Origin: Prevotella sp.
Lineage (GTDB): Bacteria > Bacteroidota > Bacteroidia > Bacteroidales > Bacteroidaceae
Direction: 5' to 3'
Assembly (NCBI GenBank): GCA_017483805.1
Contig: JAFUUL010000024.1
Span: 1 to 54,874, forward strand
Length of the DNA: 54,874 nucleotides
The notes under the pieces were generated by a model. That model was not told the DNA's origin. It did no database searches and worked only from the letters and a program-made list of their open reading frames with translations. The translations under genes and the position numbers were made by a program. Shown one piece after another: positions 7,178 through 16,232 of this stretch (position 1 is the stretch's first letter; each line of letters opens with the position of its first letter).

Positions 7178-7523
7178 CAGGATATACATCATTATAGTTC
7201 TCATTTACTATATTATTTGTAATTCGTAAAAACAACGAACAAACAGGCGATAAGAAAAGTGCTGTACTTTTACGAACAATTAACATATTCATTTGTTCGT
7301 TGTCCAATGCTTGTTGGTTTTCTATCTTCTTTAAACAACAAATTGTACAGACATTGGGATGTATATCATGGTCTCTCAGATTTCTGCCCATAATAAAGAG
7401 CAATCCCTCCGCTTTCACCTCTATTGTTTATAGTTAGAAGAACTTCATGTTATTTTTAGTGACACTCCCTATAATAACCAATATGACGAAATTACAAAGG
7501 ATTTTTTGAAAAAGATTTCTTCA
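7178..7523. other. AT-rich intergenic region, nothing recognised
   Basis: These 346 bp lie between the duplicated nifJ terminator and the stop of the next minus-strand gene. An open frame on the minus strand from 7418 runs across the terminators into nifJ and has no recognisable composition or motif. I see no gene, repeat or RNA signal here. Confidence 0.5.
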
Positions 7524-8588
7524 TTATCGCTCCCATCTGCTCAGTTTGTAGATCGTTTCTGAGTTTTCGCCGTGCGTGCGGAGTTCCATGTCGGAACTGC
7601 TGAGTTTATAGACAGTGAACTGGAAGATAATCGACGGACCTGAGGTCTCGGTGGCGTAGGTGTAGAGCCGCAGCGTGGTGTCGCCCGTCTTCTCGTCATA
7701 GCGGATGGTGTAGGTGCCGTTGGCTACCAACTTGTCCTTGCCTGCAGCGTTGTCGAAATGGCGAATGGTGAAGTGGCTGTTGTAGAAGTCGTAGCAGTAG
7801 CCGCTCTGGCTGCGGTCGTAGCGAGTGACGCCTTCGCCGATGAGGTTGGTGGCAATCAACTCCTGCTCGTCGAGGAACCACACGCCTTGCAACGCGTAGT
7901 CGGTCTGCTGGCGGTGCTCCTTCTCCACCTGCGTTTCTTCACGTTCCTCGGCAGCAGCGTACTGGGCATTGCCTTGGAAGGTGTAAACAACGGGCTGGAA
8001 GCCTTCGAGCGGCTCATTGTCTATCAGCACCTGACCGACGCAGATGTTGAACACCAACGCCTCGTTCTCCTTGACGAAGTTGCCCGTGTATGTGCCCGTG
8101 AAAAGGAGCGTCAAGCCGCTGTAGGTGACGGGCTGAGTGCGTGATTCCCGCTGACGCGCCGCCCCGTAGCCTTTCAGCGGTGTGGCCATGCGCTCATCGG
8201 CTACCATCTGAGGCTGTAGCACGAATCGGGCATCGCCGCCTTTCTCAATAGCCTCAAACTGATAGGTGGCATAGACCTCGGCATAGCCCAGCGTACGAAT
8301 CTTCTGCGCAATCGTCGCGTCCTTCACCTGCTCGGCAATCGGTTCGAGCGGCAGGCTGATGGTCAGCCCCTCGGCCGAGCGGGCGGTGTAGCCTTTGAGG
8401 GTCTGGCGGTCTGCCTTGTCCTTCTGACCGTAACGGAGTTCGCCGCTGTAGTTGTTCTTCATTTCGAAGAGGGCGCGCTGGACATCTCTGCCCGAAACCG
8501 TCTCTTCATCGTCGTCGCTGCTGCAAGAGGCGAGGGAGAAGGCAGCAAGCGTCATCAACATGATTCTCCAAATCTTCATTGTTTTCAT
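7524..8588 (-). CDS. Lipoprotein, DUF4840-like, with C-terminal lipocalin-like domain
   Basis: The product has about 354 residues. The start MKTMKIWR at 8588 gives a lipoprotein signal peptide with lipobox LASC followed by acidic residues (SSDDDEE), a known outer-membrane and surface export signal in Bacteroidetes. The longer open frame upstream adds a non-signal extension and is rejected. The N-terminal domain (VQRALFEMKNNYSGELRY onward) resembles DUF4840, tentatively. The C-terminal 120 residues (LQGVWFLDEQELIATN to YKLSRWER) look like a small beta-barrel lipocalin-like domain. It starts 19 bp after the thioredoxin-like gene and is probably co-transcribed with it. The function is unknown. 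Confidence 0.75.
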   Translation of the reverse strand: MKTMKIWRIMLMTLAAFSLASCSSDDDEETVSGRDVQRALFEMKNNYSGELRYGQKDKADRQTLKGYTARSAEGLTISLPLEPIAEQVKDATIAQKIRTLGYAEVYATYQFEAIEKGGDARFVLQPQMVADERMATPLKGYGAARQRESRTQPVTYSGLTLLFTGTYTGNFVKENEALVFNICVGQVLIDNEPLEGFQPVVYTFQGNAQYAAAEEREETQVEKEHRQQTDYALQGVWFLDEQELIATNLIGEGVTRYDRSQSGYCYDFYNSHFTIRHFDNAAGKDKLVANGTYTIRYDEKTGDTTLRLYTYATETSGPSIIFQFTVYKLSSSDMELRTHGENSETIYKLSRWER

Positions 8589-8607
8589 TTGCGGTATATT
8601 TTTGATG

Positions 8608-9381
8608 TTATTCTGCGTCTGCCTCCTTAATCTTTGCCAGCAGTTCAGCACGTTTATCCTCACTCGTGCCGTGGACGGCGTAGCGGACGATGCCCTGCTT
8701 ATCGACCACGACGGTGAAGGGGAAACCCTCGGTGCCTATCCACGACATCATGTCCTTGGCCTCGACGAGATGCGTCCATGTGAAGTGGTGCTTGTCGGTT
8801 ATACGCTTGGTCAGTTCGGCATCGTGGTAGGTGGCAGAGAAGAACATCACATTGGGCAACTGCTCCTTCCACGTGGAGAGTTCGGGCATTTCGGCACGGC
8901 AGGGGCCGCAGCCGGAGTACCACAGGTTGAGCACCATCACACGGCCTCGGACGCTGTCGTTCGTCCATACTTGCCCGTCAATATCCTTCTCGCTGAACTG
9001 AGGGAACGGCTCACCGGCCTTTGGCGAGTAGAATGTGCCGTCGGCTTTCACGTTTGCTCTTGTCAGTTCGCCCATCTCATGCATCATGTTCAGGCCGTTC
9101 AGGAACTGGTCGGCATTGTGGACTTGCTCACGCGGGATAGCCTGACGGATAAGGGACTTGGGCAGCGTGGCATTGACATTGATGACGACGAGGCTGTTGC
9201 CCTCCTTGTCTTTCAGTCGCATGATGGACTTCTCACCGTCTGGCAATTTAGGCATTTTACGGAAGAAATAGCCGTTGGAGAGAAACTTAGGGATAACCGT
9301 GTCGATTCTTTCTTCTTGTGCCGTCGCTCCGAGTGACACGATGGCTGCGAGGGCGAAGGCTGTAATTCTTAATTTCTTCAT
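8608..9381 (-). CDS. TlpA-like periplasmic thioredoxin-fold protein
   Basis: The product has 257 residues. A cleavable signal peptide (ending GATAQ) is followed by an N-terminal domain of about 110 residues and then a thioredoxin-like domain with the redox pair in WYSGCGPCRAEMP and the cis-proline region GFPFTVVVD. It should act as a thiol-disulfide oxidoreductase in the periplasm. The N-terminal domain is not recognised; AhpC/TSA-type Bacteroidetes proteins often carry such extensions. A promoter box lies 29 bp upstream, and the downstream lipoprotein may be its partner or substrate. Confidence 0.88.
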   Translation of the reverse strand: MKKLRITAFALAAIVSLGATAQEERIDTVIPKFLSNGYFFRKMPKLPDGEKSIMRLKDKEGNSLVVINVNATLPKSLIRQAIPREQVHNADQFLNGLNMMHEMGELTRANVKADGTFYSPKAGEPFPQFSEKDIDGQVWTNDSVRGRVMVLNLWYSGCGPCRAEMPELSTWKEQLPNVMFFSATYHDAELTKRITDKHHFTWTHLVEAKDMMSWIGTEGFPFTVVVDKQGIVRYAVHGTSEDKRAELLAKIKEADAE

Positions 9382-9409
9382 TACCTTTCCTTGTTACAAT
9401 TTGCGGATG

Positions 9410-9417
9410 CAAAGTTA
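9410..9417 (-). promoter_or_regulatory. -7 promoter box TAACTTTG
   Basis: The minus strand reads TAACTTTG, matching the Bacteroidetes -7 consensus, 29 bp upstream of the start of the TlpA-like gene. No clear -33 element is seen. Confidence 0.6.
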
Positions 9418-9545
9418 GGTAAAATCGCAATAAGAGAAGGTTTGGAAATGCAAATAATTTGTTAAGAGGAACGGCAAATCGGGGGCAAACGGTACTTTTT
9501 CCGTTTGCCACACAACGACTTACAAAAACTTTAAATCAAAATAAA

Positions 9546-11294
9546 TCAAACGCGGTTTTGGAGGCGGAGCAGGTTGGATTTCAGCGAATGAGCCTCTTTC
9601 TGACCAAATAGTTTCTCGTTGGCACGGGTCTTGGCGGTGGTGACGGCCTGGGGCGATTTCTCCGTCATCTTAACGATGATGTTCTCTGGATAGCCGAGTA
9701 TCAGGAGAATGCAGGTGCGCAGTTCCAGAGGCGAGAGTTTGCGCCCGGCGCAGAATTGCTCGTAGGTGGCGGGCATATCCTTGCAGAACTGCGACTCCAG
9801 CAACCGCCACTCGGCTTCCGTTGGGACGGGTCGCTCGGTCTTGTCTTCCGACTTTCGCTTGAACAACTCGGCTATCTTGCTATCGGCGAAGGCTTCGAGG
9901 TTGTCTGTCGGTTGGCGGTTGTTGCCGCTCTGTAGTGAGGCTATCATCTGCTCCAATTCCTGCTCGCGGCGTTCCTTTTCGGCAATCAGCCCTTCATAGT
10001 CCTGCGCTTTGAGGCGGGTCAGCTCGTGCAAGATGCCCTCACGCTCGGCCTTGGCATCGGATAGGGCTTTGTCGAGTCGAAGTATTTCCCTGCGACGCCT
10101 GGCCTGACCGCGGCGATAGTAATAGACGATGATCGCAACGATAAGCGTGGCGAGGACGATGATGGCGACCGCCCAGGTACGGGCTGTACGTGCCTTCTGC
10201 GCCTCGCGCTCTGCCTGCTGCTGGCTTCGAGTGTAGTCGTAGAGGGCCGACATCTGGTGGACGGCATCGGTGCGCATCTGGTTGTGTAGCGAGTCTTGCG
10301 CTGTCTCAAACAACAGGGCATAGTGTATCACGGAGTCAGCATTGTGGCGCTCCTGATAGACGGTCATCAGTCCCTTGTAACAGTCGGAGGCATGGCCATA
10401 GCGAAGTGCCTTGCGAAAATGATATTCCGCCGAGTCCGTATGATAGCAGGCCAGATCGTAGAAGCCTCGGATGACATAATGAAACTCCCTGCCAATGGCA
10501 ATGTTTCCCTGCTCGTCAAATAGGTTTGATTCGTTTTCGAAGATATCCTTCATCTGGCGGGCTTGCTCCAGTTCACCCCGCTCCAGATAGAGATAGATGG
10601 AAGGGCCGACCCAATCGGCTGCATCATGGCGGTTGCCAAGTTTCAGCAGTGACTTGTAGGTGTCGTTGATGATTTGCAGTACGCTGTCTTTCTCACCAAG
10701 CAGATAGTAAGGCCTTATCCGTTGGCTTCGTGCCTCAATGACTTCTATTTCACTGCCAAACCGGCTGATGCAGTCGGCATAGTGGTTGATGGCCCGTATC
10801 TCGTCGTGGGGCAGATTCTGCTGATGAAAAATCATTGCCATCTGGCCATAAACACCCATCAGCGTGTTGTAGTCGCAGTCGGTGGCTGTAGTGTCGGCCT
10901 GTTCTATAGCATCAAAATAGGTTTGCAAAGCCATCGGAGCATCGCCCATGTTCTGATAGGCTCGCCCGAGCAGATAACGGGTGAGCAGTCGGTCGTTGCG
11001 TGAGCCGTGACTGTCGAAGTAGCCGGTGAGCGTCTTGGCGAGCGAGTCGGAAGAAAAAAGTACGCCGGCCTTGTTCTGCGCCTTCAGCCGCAGCAGGTCA
11101 TAGCGCATACGAACGTCTTTATTCCAGGTTGCCTTTTTAACCTCCATGCTGTCGAGCAACACAAGGGCAGAGTCAGGATGGTCGTTGATAATCTCGCTGA
11201 CCGCCTGCAATTCCCTTGGCATCTGTCCGCCTCCGCATCCCGTCAAGATGGTGAGCAGACACAACGTCACATATAAGTATATCGCTTTCTTCAT
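9546..11294 (-). CDS. TPR regulator with membrane segment and C-terminal LuxR-like HTH
   Basis: The product has 582 residues from MKKAIYLY at 11294, chosen because it gives a signal sequence with lipobox LTGC (Cys20). Residues of about 25-370 form tetratricopeptide-like helical repeats. One membrane helix follows at about 375-395 (WAVAIIVLATLIVAIIVYYY), then a charged coiled coil, then a C-terminal helix-turn-helix (LSPLELRTCILLILGYPENIIV). This architecture is common in Bacteroidetes, where such proteins are thought to sense periplasmic signals and regulate transcription. The target is unknown; nearby candidates are the thioredoxin/lipoprotein pair and the TonB receptor. Confidence 0.85.
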   Translation of the reverse strand: MKKAIYLYVTLCLLTILTGCGGGQMPRELQAVSEIINDHPDSALVLLDSMEVKKATWNKDVRMRYDLLRLKAQNKAGVLFSSDSLAKTLTGYFDSHGSRNDRLLTRYLLGRAYQNMGDAPMALQTYFDAIEQADTTATDCDYNTLMGVYGQMAMIFHQQNLPHDEIRAINHYADCISRFGSEIEVIEARSQRIRPYYLLGEKDSVLQIINDTYKSLLKLGNRHDAADWVGPSIYLYLERGELEQARQMKDIFENESNLFDEQGNIAIGREFHYVIRGFYDLACYHTDSAEYHFRKALRYGHASDCYKGLMTVYQERHNADSVIHYALLFETAQDSLHNQMRTDAVHQMSALYDYTRSQQQAEREAQKARTARTWAVAIIVLATLIVAIIVYYYRRGQARRRREILRLDKALSDAKAEREGILHELTRLKAQDYEGLIAEKERREQELEQMIASLQSGNNRQPTDNLEAFADSKIAELFKRKSEDKTERPVPTEAEWRLLESQFCKDMPATYEQFCAGRKLSPLELRTCILLILGYPENIIVKMTEKSPQAVTTAKTRANEKLFGQKEAHSLKSNLLRLQNRV

Positions 11295-11321
11295 TTCGTT
11301 CCACTTCTTAAAATGCGTGTG

Positions 11322-11329
11322 CAAAGGTA
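11322..11329 (-). promoter_or_regulatory. -7 promoter box TACCTTTG
   Basis: The minus strand reads TACCTTTG, 28 bp upstream of the TPR/HTH regulator start. Confidence 0.65.
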
Positions 11330-11372
11330 CGAAAAATTAGGGAGAAAAGCGAAAATGGTAATATAGATTAAC

Positions 11373-11480
11373 ACCTTCTTCCTCATCCTCTACGAAGTGG
11401 GCATGGAAGACAGGGATGTGCGCCGCATCATGGGCATCACCCAAGAGGCCATCAGCATGATGCCGACGACTGCCCTTCAA
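11373..11480 (+). pseudogene. Remnant of an HTH regulator C terminus
   Basis: In this spacer the plus strand has an uninterrupted frame coding TFFLILYEVGMEDRDVRRIM followed by GITQEAISMM. It resembles the helix-turn-helix end of TPR/HTH regulators such as the neighbouring gene. It has no start, no upstream domain and runs into the tail of the receptor gene. It looks like a fragment left after deletion of a second regulator. Confidence 0.4.
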
Positions 11481-11493
11481 AACGAGAGAGATT

Positions 11494-14064
11494 CTACAAT
11501 CGGTTCTTTTCTGCATTACCGGCACCAGTGCCTTTGTACTTCGAACGGGTGGTGTTGAAGTTATACGTTACTTGCAGGCGGATGCCGTGTGTCATACTGT
11601 AGTTGTTGCAGTCTTTGCTGATTTCAACGTCGTGGGTGCGCATCTTCCATCGCTCCATACTGGTATTGAAGATGTCGTTGATGGAGAGATTGAAGGCCAA
11701 GGCACCATTCAGGAAACTCTTGTAGGCCTGAGCGCTGACATACCAAAAGCCGTCTATTTCCTGCGTCGTGTTGTCGTGGCTGGTGACATATCGTCCTCTT
11801 ACTCCAAGCCAGCAAGTTTTGTTGACGACAAACTTATTGTTGAGAACGAAATAAAAGGCTGGTCGTCGTAGATTGGTGACAAAGCCGTATTTCTTGGCAT
11901 CGAAGAATTGATGGACATAGCCTGTTTCTAATTGTGGCTGATACCATCCGAACTTGGGTTGTAGCACAAGTGAAGATACGACCTCCTGCTTGTGGTCGAT
12001 ATTAATCCAGTGGGCGTAGGCAATTTCTTGGTTACCATAGAGGTCATTCTTCCACAGCATAAAGTCTTTCATGTAACTGTAACTCAGGCTAAAGTTCAGC
12101 CACTGCCAGTTCAGCATCCCTTCTACCGTGTGATTGATGGCGGGCTGCAGTCCCGGACTTCCACCTTCGTAGGCAAAGCGGTTGTCATACTGCTGGTAAC
12201 TGCGCAACTGGCCATAGGCTGGGCGGCGCGTCTTCTTGGTATATCCCAATTGTAGCCCCCACTTGCCTTTGTTCCACGAGGCAGACAGATTGGGGAACAG
12301 CCCGCTATAACGGCGACTGACGTCATCGTCTCTCATGCCGTAACTATAGTAGTCTGAGTGTACGTATTCATAGCGAACGCCTGCTTCGAGTGTCCAATGG
12401 CCCAGGGGCAGATTGTAGGAGGCAAAGCCTGCATAGTTGCTTTCCTTGATTTCGTTGTTCGACTCTTCAATATATCCTTCTGGGTTGTGATTGTCTGCAT
12501 TTACATGTGAATAAGTCAACTCCGTGCCAAACGAAAGTTCGCCCTTGGGCAGTTTATAGGAGGCTATTATCTTGCCTGCATAAAGACGGCTGTCCTGGGT
12601 GGATGACGTGTTGACGGTACGGCCCTCAAACTCTTGGCTGGCCTCTGTGATGTGCTGTCCTCTGTCTATAGTCGAATGTACAAAAGAACCGTCGGCATTG
12701 AGGTCCCACTTGCCTATTTTGCCTGTGTAGTAGGCATTGGCATTATGATAGAGCACGTTAAAGTCGTGAATGGCGTTTTGGCCTACAATGCCTTGCAGCG
12801 CATCATTGTGGTGGACGGTATAGTCGGATTGGAGTTCGCCATTGTATTTTACGGTCTTCTGAAATCTGTAGGAGGCACCGACGGAGTGGTTGGCGTCGAA
12901 GTCGTAACTGAGTTTGAAGTCTGGTACAATGGTCTGAGTCCGGTCAGTGAACAGGCCGGTCTGCATCGTTTTCATATTGTAGTCGGCCAAGTGGAGTGTG
13001 CTCCCGAAATGGTTGTCCTCACCTGAGAATTTGTTGACGAAGTAGGGATAGAAGTTCATCTCCAGTCCGCTCTTCCTGTAGGTCATTGATACGCCTGCTG
13101 CATTGCCGAACTCATGGAAGTAGGTTACCCTTGCCATGCTATAGAGGCTGAATCCATCGCCACGTCGCTTGATGGTGTTGATGCGGATGACGGAGCCAAG
13201 TTGGGCGTCATACTTCGCACCTGGCATCGTGATGACTTCTACCGACTTAATATCTTTCGAGGTCATTTGCTCCAGTTCACCTTTATTACGCATCTTCTTG
13301 CCGTTGATGTATATCTGCGGCGCACCTTTGCCAAATACCTCAATAGAGCCATTGGTCGTGACGTTGACGCGAGGTAATTGTGAGAGCACATCGAAGGCCG
13401 AGCCAGCCTCTGAGAGAAGTGTGCCTTGCACGTCGATCTCCATACCGCCGGAAATCATCTTCATCGTTGGCTTGTAGCCCTTAACTGTCACGTCTTTCAA
13501 TGTATAGTTGCTTGGCTGTATTCGTATTGTCCCAACTTCTGGCTGGTCGCAAATCTTGTAGACGGTTTTATAACCTACGTATGAGATGCGGGCGAGAACC
13601 GTGGGCTGTTCGTAAGGAACAGCAAAGTAACCACTCTCATTGCTGACACCGCCACTAAGCAGCGTGGAGTCGGCGGGATTGAGAATGGCGATGTTGGCGT
13701 ATGCCACGGGTTGCCCCTGTTCGTCTATGATAGTACCAGTCAGATGGCGGTCGGTCTTGTGGGTACACTCCACGAAGATTTTCTTTCCCTCTGGGGTGCT
13801 TTCGTCAACAGTCATGCGGATGGGATAGAAGCCTATCATCTGCTGGATGGCATCGGGTAGCGTCTTGTGACGGACTGTCGTTGTAATGCGGAAGTCCTCC
13901 AGTTCATCGTAAAGGAAATATAGGGTATAGTTACCAGACTGCTGACTAAGTTCACGAAGAGCATCTGAGAACGATACGTTATCATAAGTGTGCGTAATGC
14001 GCTGGGCTTGTAGACCGATGGTTAGTAGACAAGCGGTGAGGATCATCAAAAAACGTCTCATCAT
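11494..14064 (-). CDS. TonB-dependent outer-membrane receptor with STN signalling domain
   Basis: The product has 856 residues. A signal peptide (ending GLQAQ) is followed by an STN domain (about 25-90), a carboxypeptidase-regulatory-like domain (about 107-190), a plug domain (PRVNVTTNGSIEVFGKGAPQIYINGKK) and an outer-membrane beta barrel of the Omp_b-brl_3 kind. The STN domain and the adjacent anti-sigma and sigma genes suggest that it both transports a substrate and signals its presence. No SusD-like partner is next to it, so it is not a classic glycan-uptake pair; the substrate is unknown. The gene starts 3 bp after the anti-sigma stop. Confidence 0.88.
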   Translation of the reverse strand: MMRRFLMILTACLLTIGLQAQRITHTYDNVSFSDALRELSQQSGNYTLYFLYDELEDFRITTTVRHKTLPDAIQQMIGFYPIRMTVDESTPEGKKIFVECTHKTDRHLTGTIIDEQGQPVAYANIAILNPADSTLLSGGVSNESGYFAVPYEQPTVLARISYVGYKTVYKICDQPEVGTIRIQPSNYTLKDVTVKGYKPTMKMISGGMEIDVQGTLLSEAGSAFDVLSQLPRVNVTTNGSIEVFGKGAPQIYINGKKMRNKGELEQMTSKDIKSVEVITMPGAKYDAQLGSVIRINTIKRRGDGFSLYSMARVTYFHEFGNAAGVSMTYRKSGLEMNFYPYFVNKFSGEDNHFGSTLHLADYNMKTMQTGLFTDRTQTIVPDFKLSYDFDANHSVGASYRFQKTVKYNGELQSDYTVHHNDALQGIVGQNAIHDFNVLYHNANAYYTGKIGKWDLNADGSFVHSTIDRGQHITEASQEFEGRTVNTSSTQDSRLYAGKIIASYKLPKGELSFGTELTYSHVNADNHNPEGYIEESNNEIKESNYAGFASYNLPLGHWTLEAGVRYEYVHSDYYSYGMRDDDVSRRYSGLFPNLSASWNKGKWGLQLGYTKKTRRPAYGQLRSYQQYDNRFAYEGGSPGLQPAINHTVEGMLNWQWLNFSLSYSYMKDFMLWKNDLYGNQEIAYAHWINIDHKQEVVSSLVLQPKFGWYQPQLETGYVHQFFDAKKYGFVTNLRRPAFYFVLNNKFVVNKTCWLGVRGRYVTSHDNTTQEIDGFWYVSAQAYKSFLNGALAFNLSINDIFNTSMERWKMRTHDVEISKDCNNYSMTHGIRLQVTYNFNTTRSKYKGTGAGNAEKNRL

Positions 14065-14067
14065 CGT

Positions 14068-14709
14068 TTACTCCACAATTAGTTGATGATCCTTTAGAGT
14101 TGCGTGTAGATGTTCAAAACGATTGAGGTCATTGACAACGCCCGCTATATCCTGCTCAGGATTCCAAACGAAATGGAAACGGAGACTGCGGACTGCTTCG
14201 TTGGCAAACGTGATCTCCACATTGTAATGAGCGGCTATCTCTGGCAGCATCTTCTCCAGCGGGATGTTGTCGTAGACGACAGGCTGCACGGTGGTGGTAT
14301 CTTCTGAAAGTGGAGAGTGAAGAGTGAAGAATGAAGAATCTGCTACCGCTGTAATGTCTGCTGCTTGTGGAGCCTCTGTTTTCTGAAACTGACGGACGAT
14401 GTGGATGGCTGCAAAAGCAATGCCTGAAACAAGAAGTATGCCGATGAATGATGCTGCTATCTTTAGCCAGCCAAAGTCATGCTGTTTAGGTTGAAGTTGC
14501 TGGTTGAGTCTCTGCCATGCTGCATCCACATCGACAGGCTTCTGGTGCTGACGATGGCGACTGCTACGCTTGGCTTCTATCGTGAGGCGGTAGGTCTCGC
14601 GAGTATCTTCATCACGGTTGATGATGTCCTGGATTTCCTGCTCGGTGTATGCATCGGGATTGTCGAGCATTTCCAGCAACTGGCGAATGTTTTCTTCTGA
14701 AGTTCTCAT
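14068..14709 (-). CDS. FecR-like anti-sigma factor with DUF4974 domain
   Basis: The product has 213 residues. A cytoplasmic N-terminal region is followed by one membrane helix (about 84-105, KIAASFIGILLVSGIAFAAI), a short periplasmic linker and a C-terminal DUF4974-type domain (DNIPLEKMLPEIAAHYNVEI). The middle FecR domain of full-size relatives is absent. It should hold the adjacent sigma factor until the receptor STN domain signals. The linker DSSFFTLHSPLSED is encoded by a 7-bp tandem repeat (14306-14340), suggesting that part of the gene was replaced or expanded by the repeat. Confidence 0.85.
   Translation of the reverse strand: MRTSEENIRQLLEMLDNPDAYTEQEIQDIINRDEDTRETYRLTIEAKRSSRHRQHQKPVDVDAAWQRLNQQLQPKQHDFGWLKIAASFIGILLVSGIAFAAIHIVRQFQKTEAPQAADITAVADSSFFTLHSPLSEDTTTVQPVVYDNIPLEKMLPEIAAHYNVEITFANEAVRSLRFHFVWNPEQDIAGVVNDLNRFEHLHATLKDHQLIVE
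14306..14340 (-). repeat. 7-bp tandem repeat array inside the anti-sigma gene
   Basis: Five degenerate units of 7 bp, for example GAGAGTG, AAGAGTG and AAGAATG on the plus strand. The coding strand is pyrimidine-rich. The array encodes the periplasmic linker and is currently in frame. Confidence 0.75.
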
Positions 14710-14722
14710 TGCTGTTGTCGTT

Positions 14723-15205
14723 TTAATGTTTGTCGAAGTGATGTCTGATTTGCTGAATACTTTGCATGAGATACTTGTAGGCGGTGTTCGGGTTCAGACC
14801 GAGCCGACGGGCAATCTCGCCCACGGTCAGATCTTCGTCGAAACGAAGATGGAAGATGCTGCGGTGCGGTTCTTCAAATTGCTCATCCACGTAGGCGGCA
14901 ATGGCGTCGAGCCGTTCCAGCCGTTTGTCAATGGGTTGCAGGTCCACTTCATTCTCAATGGGCATCAACCCCTTCACTCTGTCGTGAAGTTGCATCTGTC
15001 GGATTCTGTTCAGACAGGCGTTGCGCACGGCAGTCAGCAGATAGCGGTCATCCTTGGGTGGCATGTCGCTGCGGGCCACGCGTAAAAAAATGTCCTGCAC
15101 CACGTCCTCAGCCTCTTCGTCATTGCCCAGCAATACACTGGCCAGATGAATCATCTCGCTGTAGTTCTGGCGGAAAAGCCTCTCAAGTATTCTCTGATCA
15201 AGCAT
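14723..15205 (-). CDS. ECF-type RNA polymerase sigma factor (FecI-like)
   Basis: The product has 160 residues with region 2 (FRQNYSEMIHLASVLLGNDE, EEAEDVVQDIFLRV) and region 4 (LRFDEDLTVGEIARRLGLNP, NTAYKYLMQSIQQIR) separated by a short linker, which is the size and layout of ECF sigma factors. It should transcribe the receptor operon when released by the FecR-like protein encoded 13 bp downstream. No -7 box of the housekeeping type is obvious just upstream. Confidence 0.92.
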   Translation of the reverse strand: MLDQRILERLFRQNYSEMIHLASVLLGNDEEAEDVVQDIFLRVARSDMPPKDDRYLLTAVRNACLNRIRQMQLHDRVKGLMPIENEVDLQPIDKRLERLDAIAAYVDEQFEEPHRSIFHLRFDEDLTVGEIARRLGLNPNTAYKYLMQSIQQIRHHFDKH

Positions 15206-15338
15206 CTCAGTCTATTCATATTTGCACCTCGTTTTTGAGGCACTTCTATATATAAGACACTTCAGACCCATCGTGTTTTTATGGAAACGCCAACTTTTTT
15301 CATTTTTTCTTCATTTTTCTTGTTTTGAAATAGATGTT

Positions 15339-16156
15339 TCATTCTACTTCGTATCCTTTCACGATAATCAGCGGACAACCAGGGATTTTCTTCATTCTGC
15401 CTTTTACTTTGTGGCGTGCATAACTGCTCTTGAAGTTGGCGGGGAAAGAGAGACTTCCATTGCCCTTCATGTCAACCACGCTGATAGTGACGCAGTATTT
15501 CTTCTCGCCTTTCAGCACGACGGACTCCGCCGGGCTGACGCTGAGTTGTTTGCCGTTGTCGGCTGGAGTGACACGCTGGTAGATAGGCTTGTCAGTACAT
15601 TGACAAACTTCTTGTCCCGAACCTCGTAGCAGTTGAAACTCAACAGACATTCCTCGTACTCGCATTTGTCGATGAAAACCATGATGTCTGTCAACAGATA
15701 ATCTTTACTGTTCTTGAAGATTGGTCCCCATTCTATATCGCCTTTGCAGTTGCCACGAAAACCTGCCGTGCTTGTCCTTATCCACGACTTGCCAGACAGC
15801 GTGTGCGGTTTGTTCTTTTTGCCAACCATGACCTCGGCCAGTTCGATTACTTTGTCTTTCAGTGTCACGATCAGTTCGTGCCCGTCGGCGCATATCGTGT
15901 AGGGGATTGTCGCCGTCTGATAGGAAACGTGCGTGAAGGTCAGTTCGTCCCTGCGTCCAGCGGGTATTGTCAGCGTGAAGTGCCCCTGTGCGTCGGAGAT
16001 AACGCCCACGCTATCCTCTTCGATTCCGATGCTGACATACTCAATTGACTCACCCCGCTCGTTGACGACGTGGCCTTTTACGTTGGTCTGTGCAAATCCC
16101 TTTGTTATTACGACTACAGCAAGAACTACTAATACTAATTTTAGCCGTTTCATCAT
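15339..16156 (-). pseudogene. Carboxypeptidase-regulatory-domain protein, frameshifted
   Basis: The N-terminal frame (start 16156) gives a signal peptide (ending KGFAQ), a CarboxypepD-reg-like domain (VKGHVVNERGESIEYVSIGI) and a unique region to DKKFVNVLT. The remainder (TDKPIYQRVTP to KGYEVE) lies in another frame and ends at 15339. The break is near 15590-15600, where CTGACAAG fits a 4-base loss from a sequence coding LTDK. Both halves are otherwise clean. The intact protein would have about 270 residues and sit in the periplasm or outer membrane. A sequencing or assembly error is possible. Confidence 0.7.
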
Positions 16157-16232
16157 GTTAACTATTGTTTAATAAAAAAGACTTTCTCTACCTTGTTTCG
16201 AAGGTTTCTTCTTTTGTCGCTGGATTAAGGTG

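Noticed and set aside
7178-7418. Small minus-strand gene starting at 7418
   Set aside because: Its frame runs through the nifJ terminator into nifJ antisense, and the sequence shows no recognisable fold or codon pattern.
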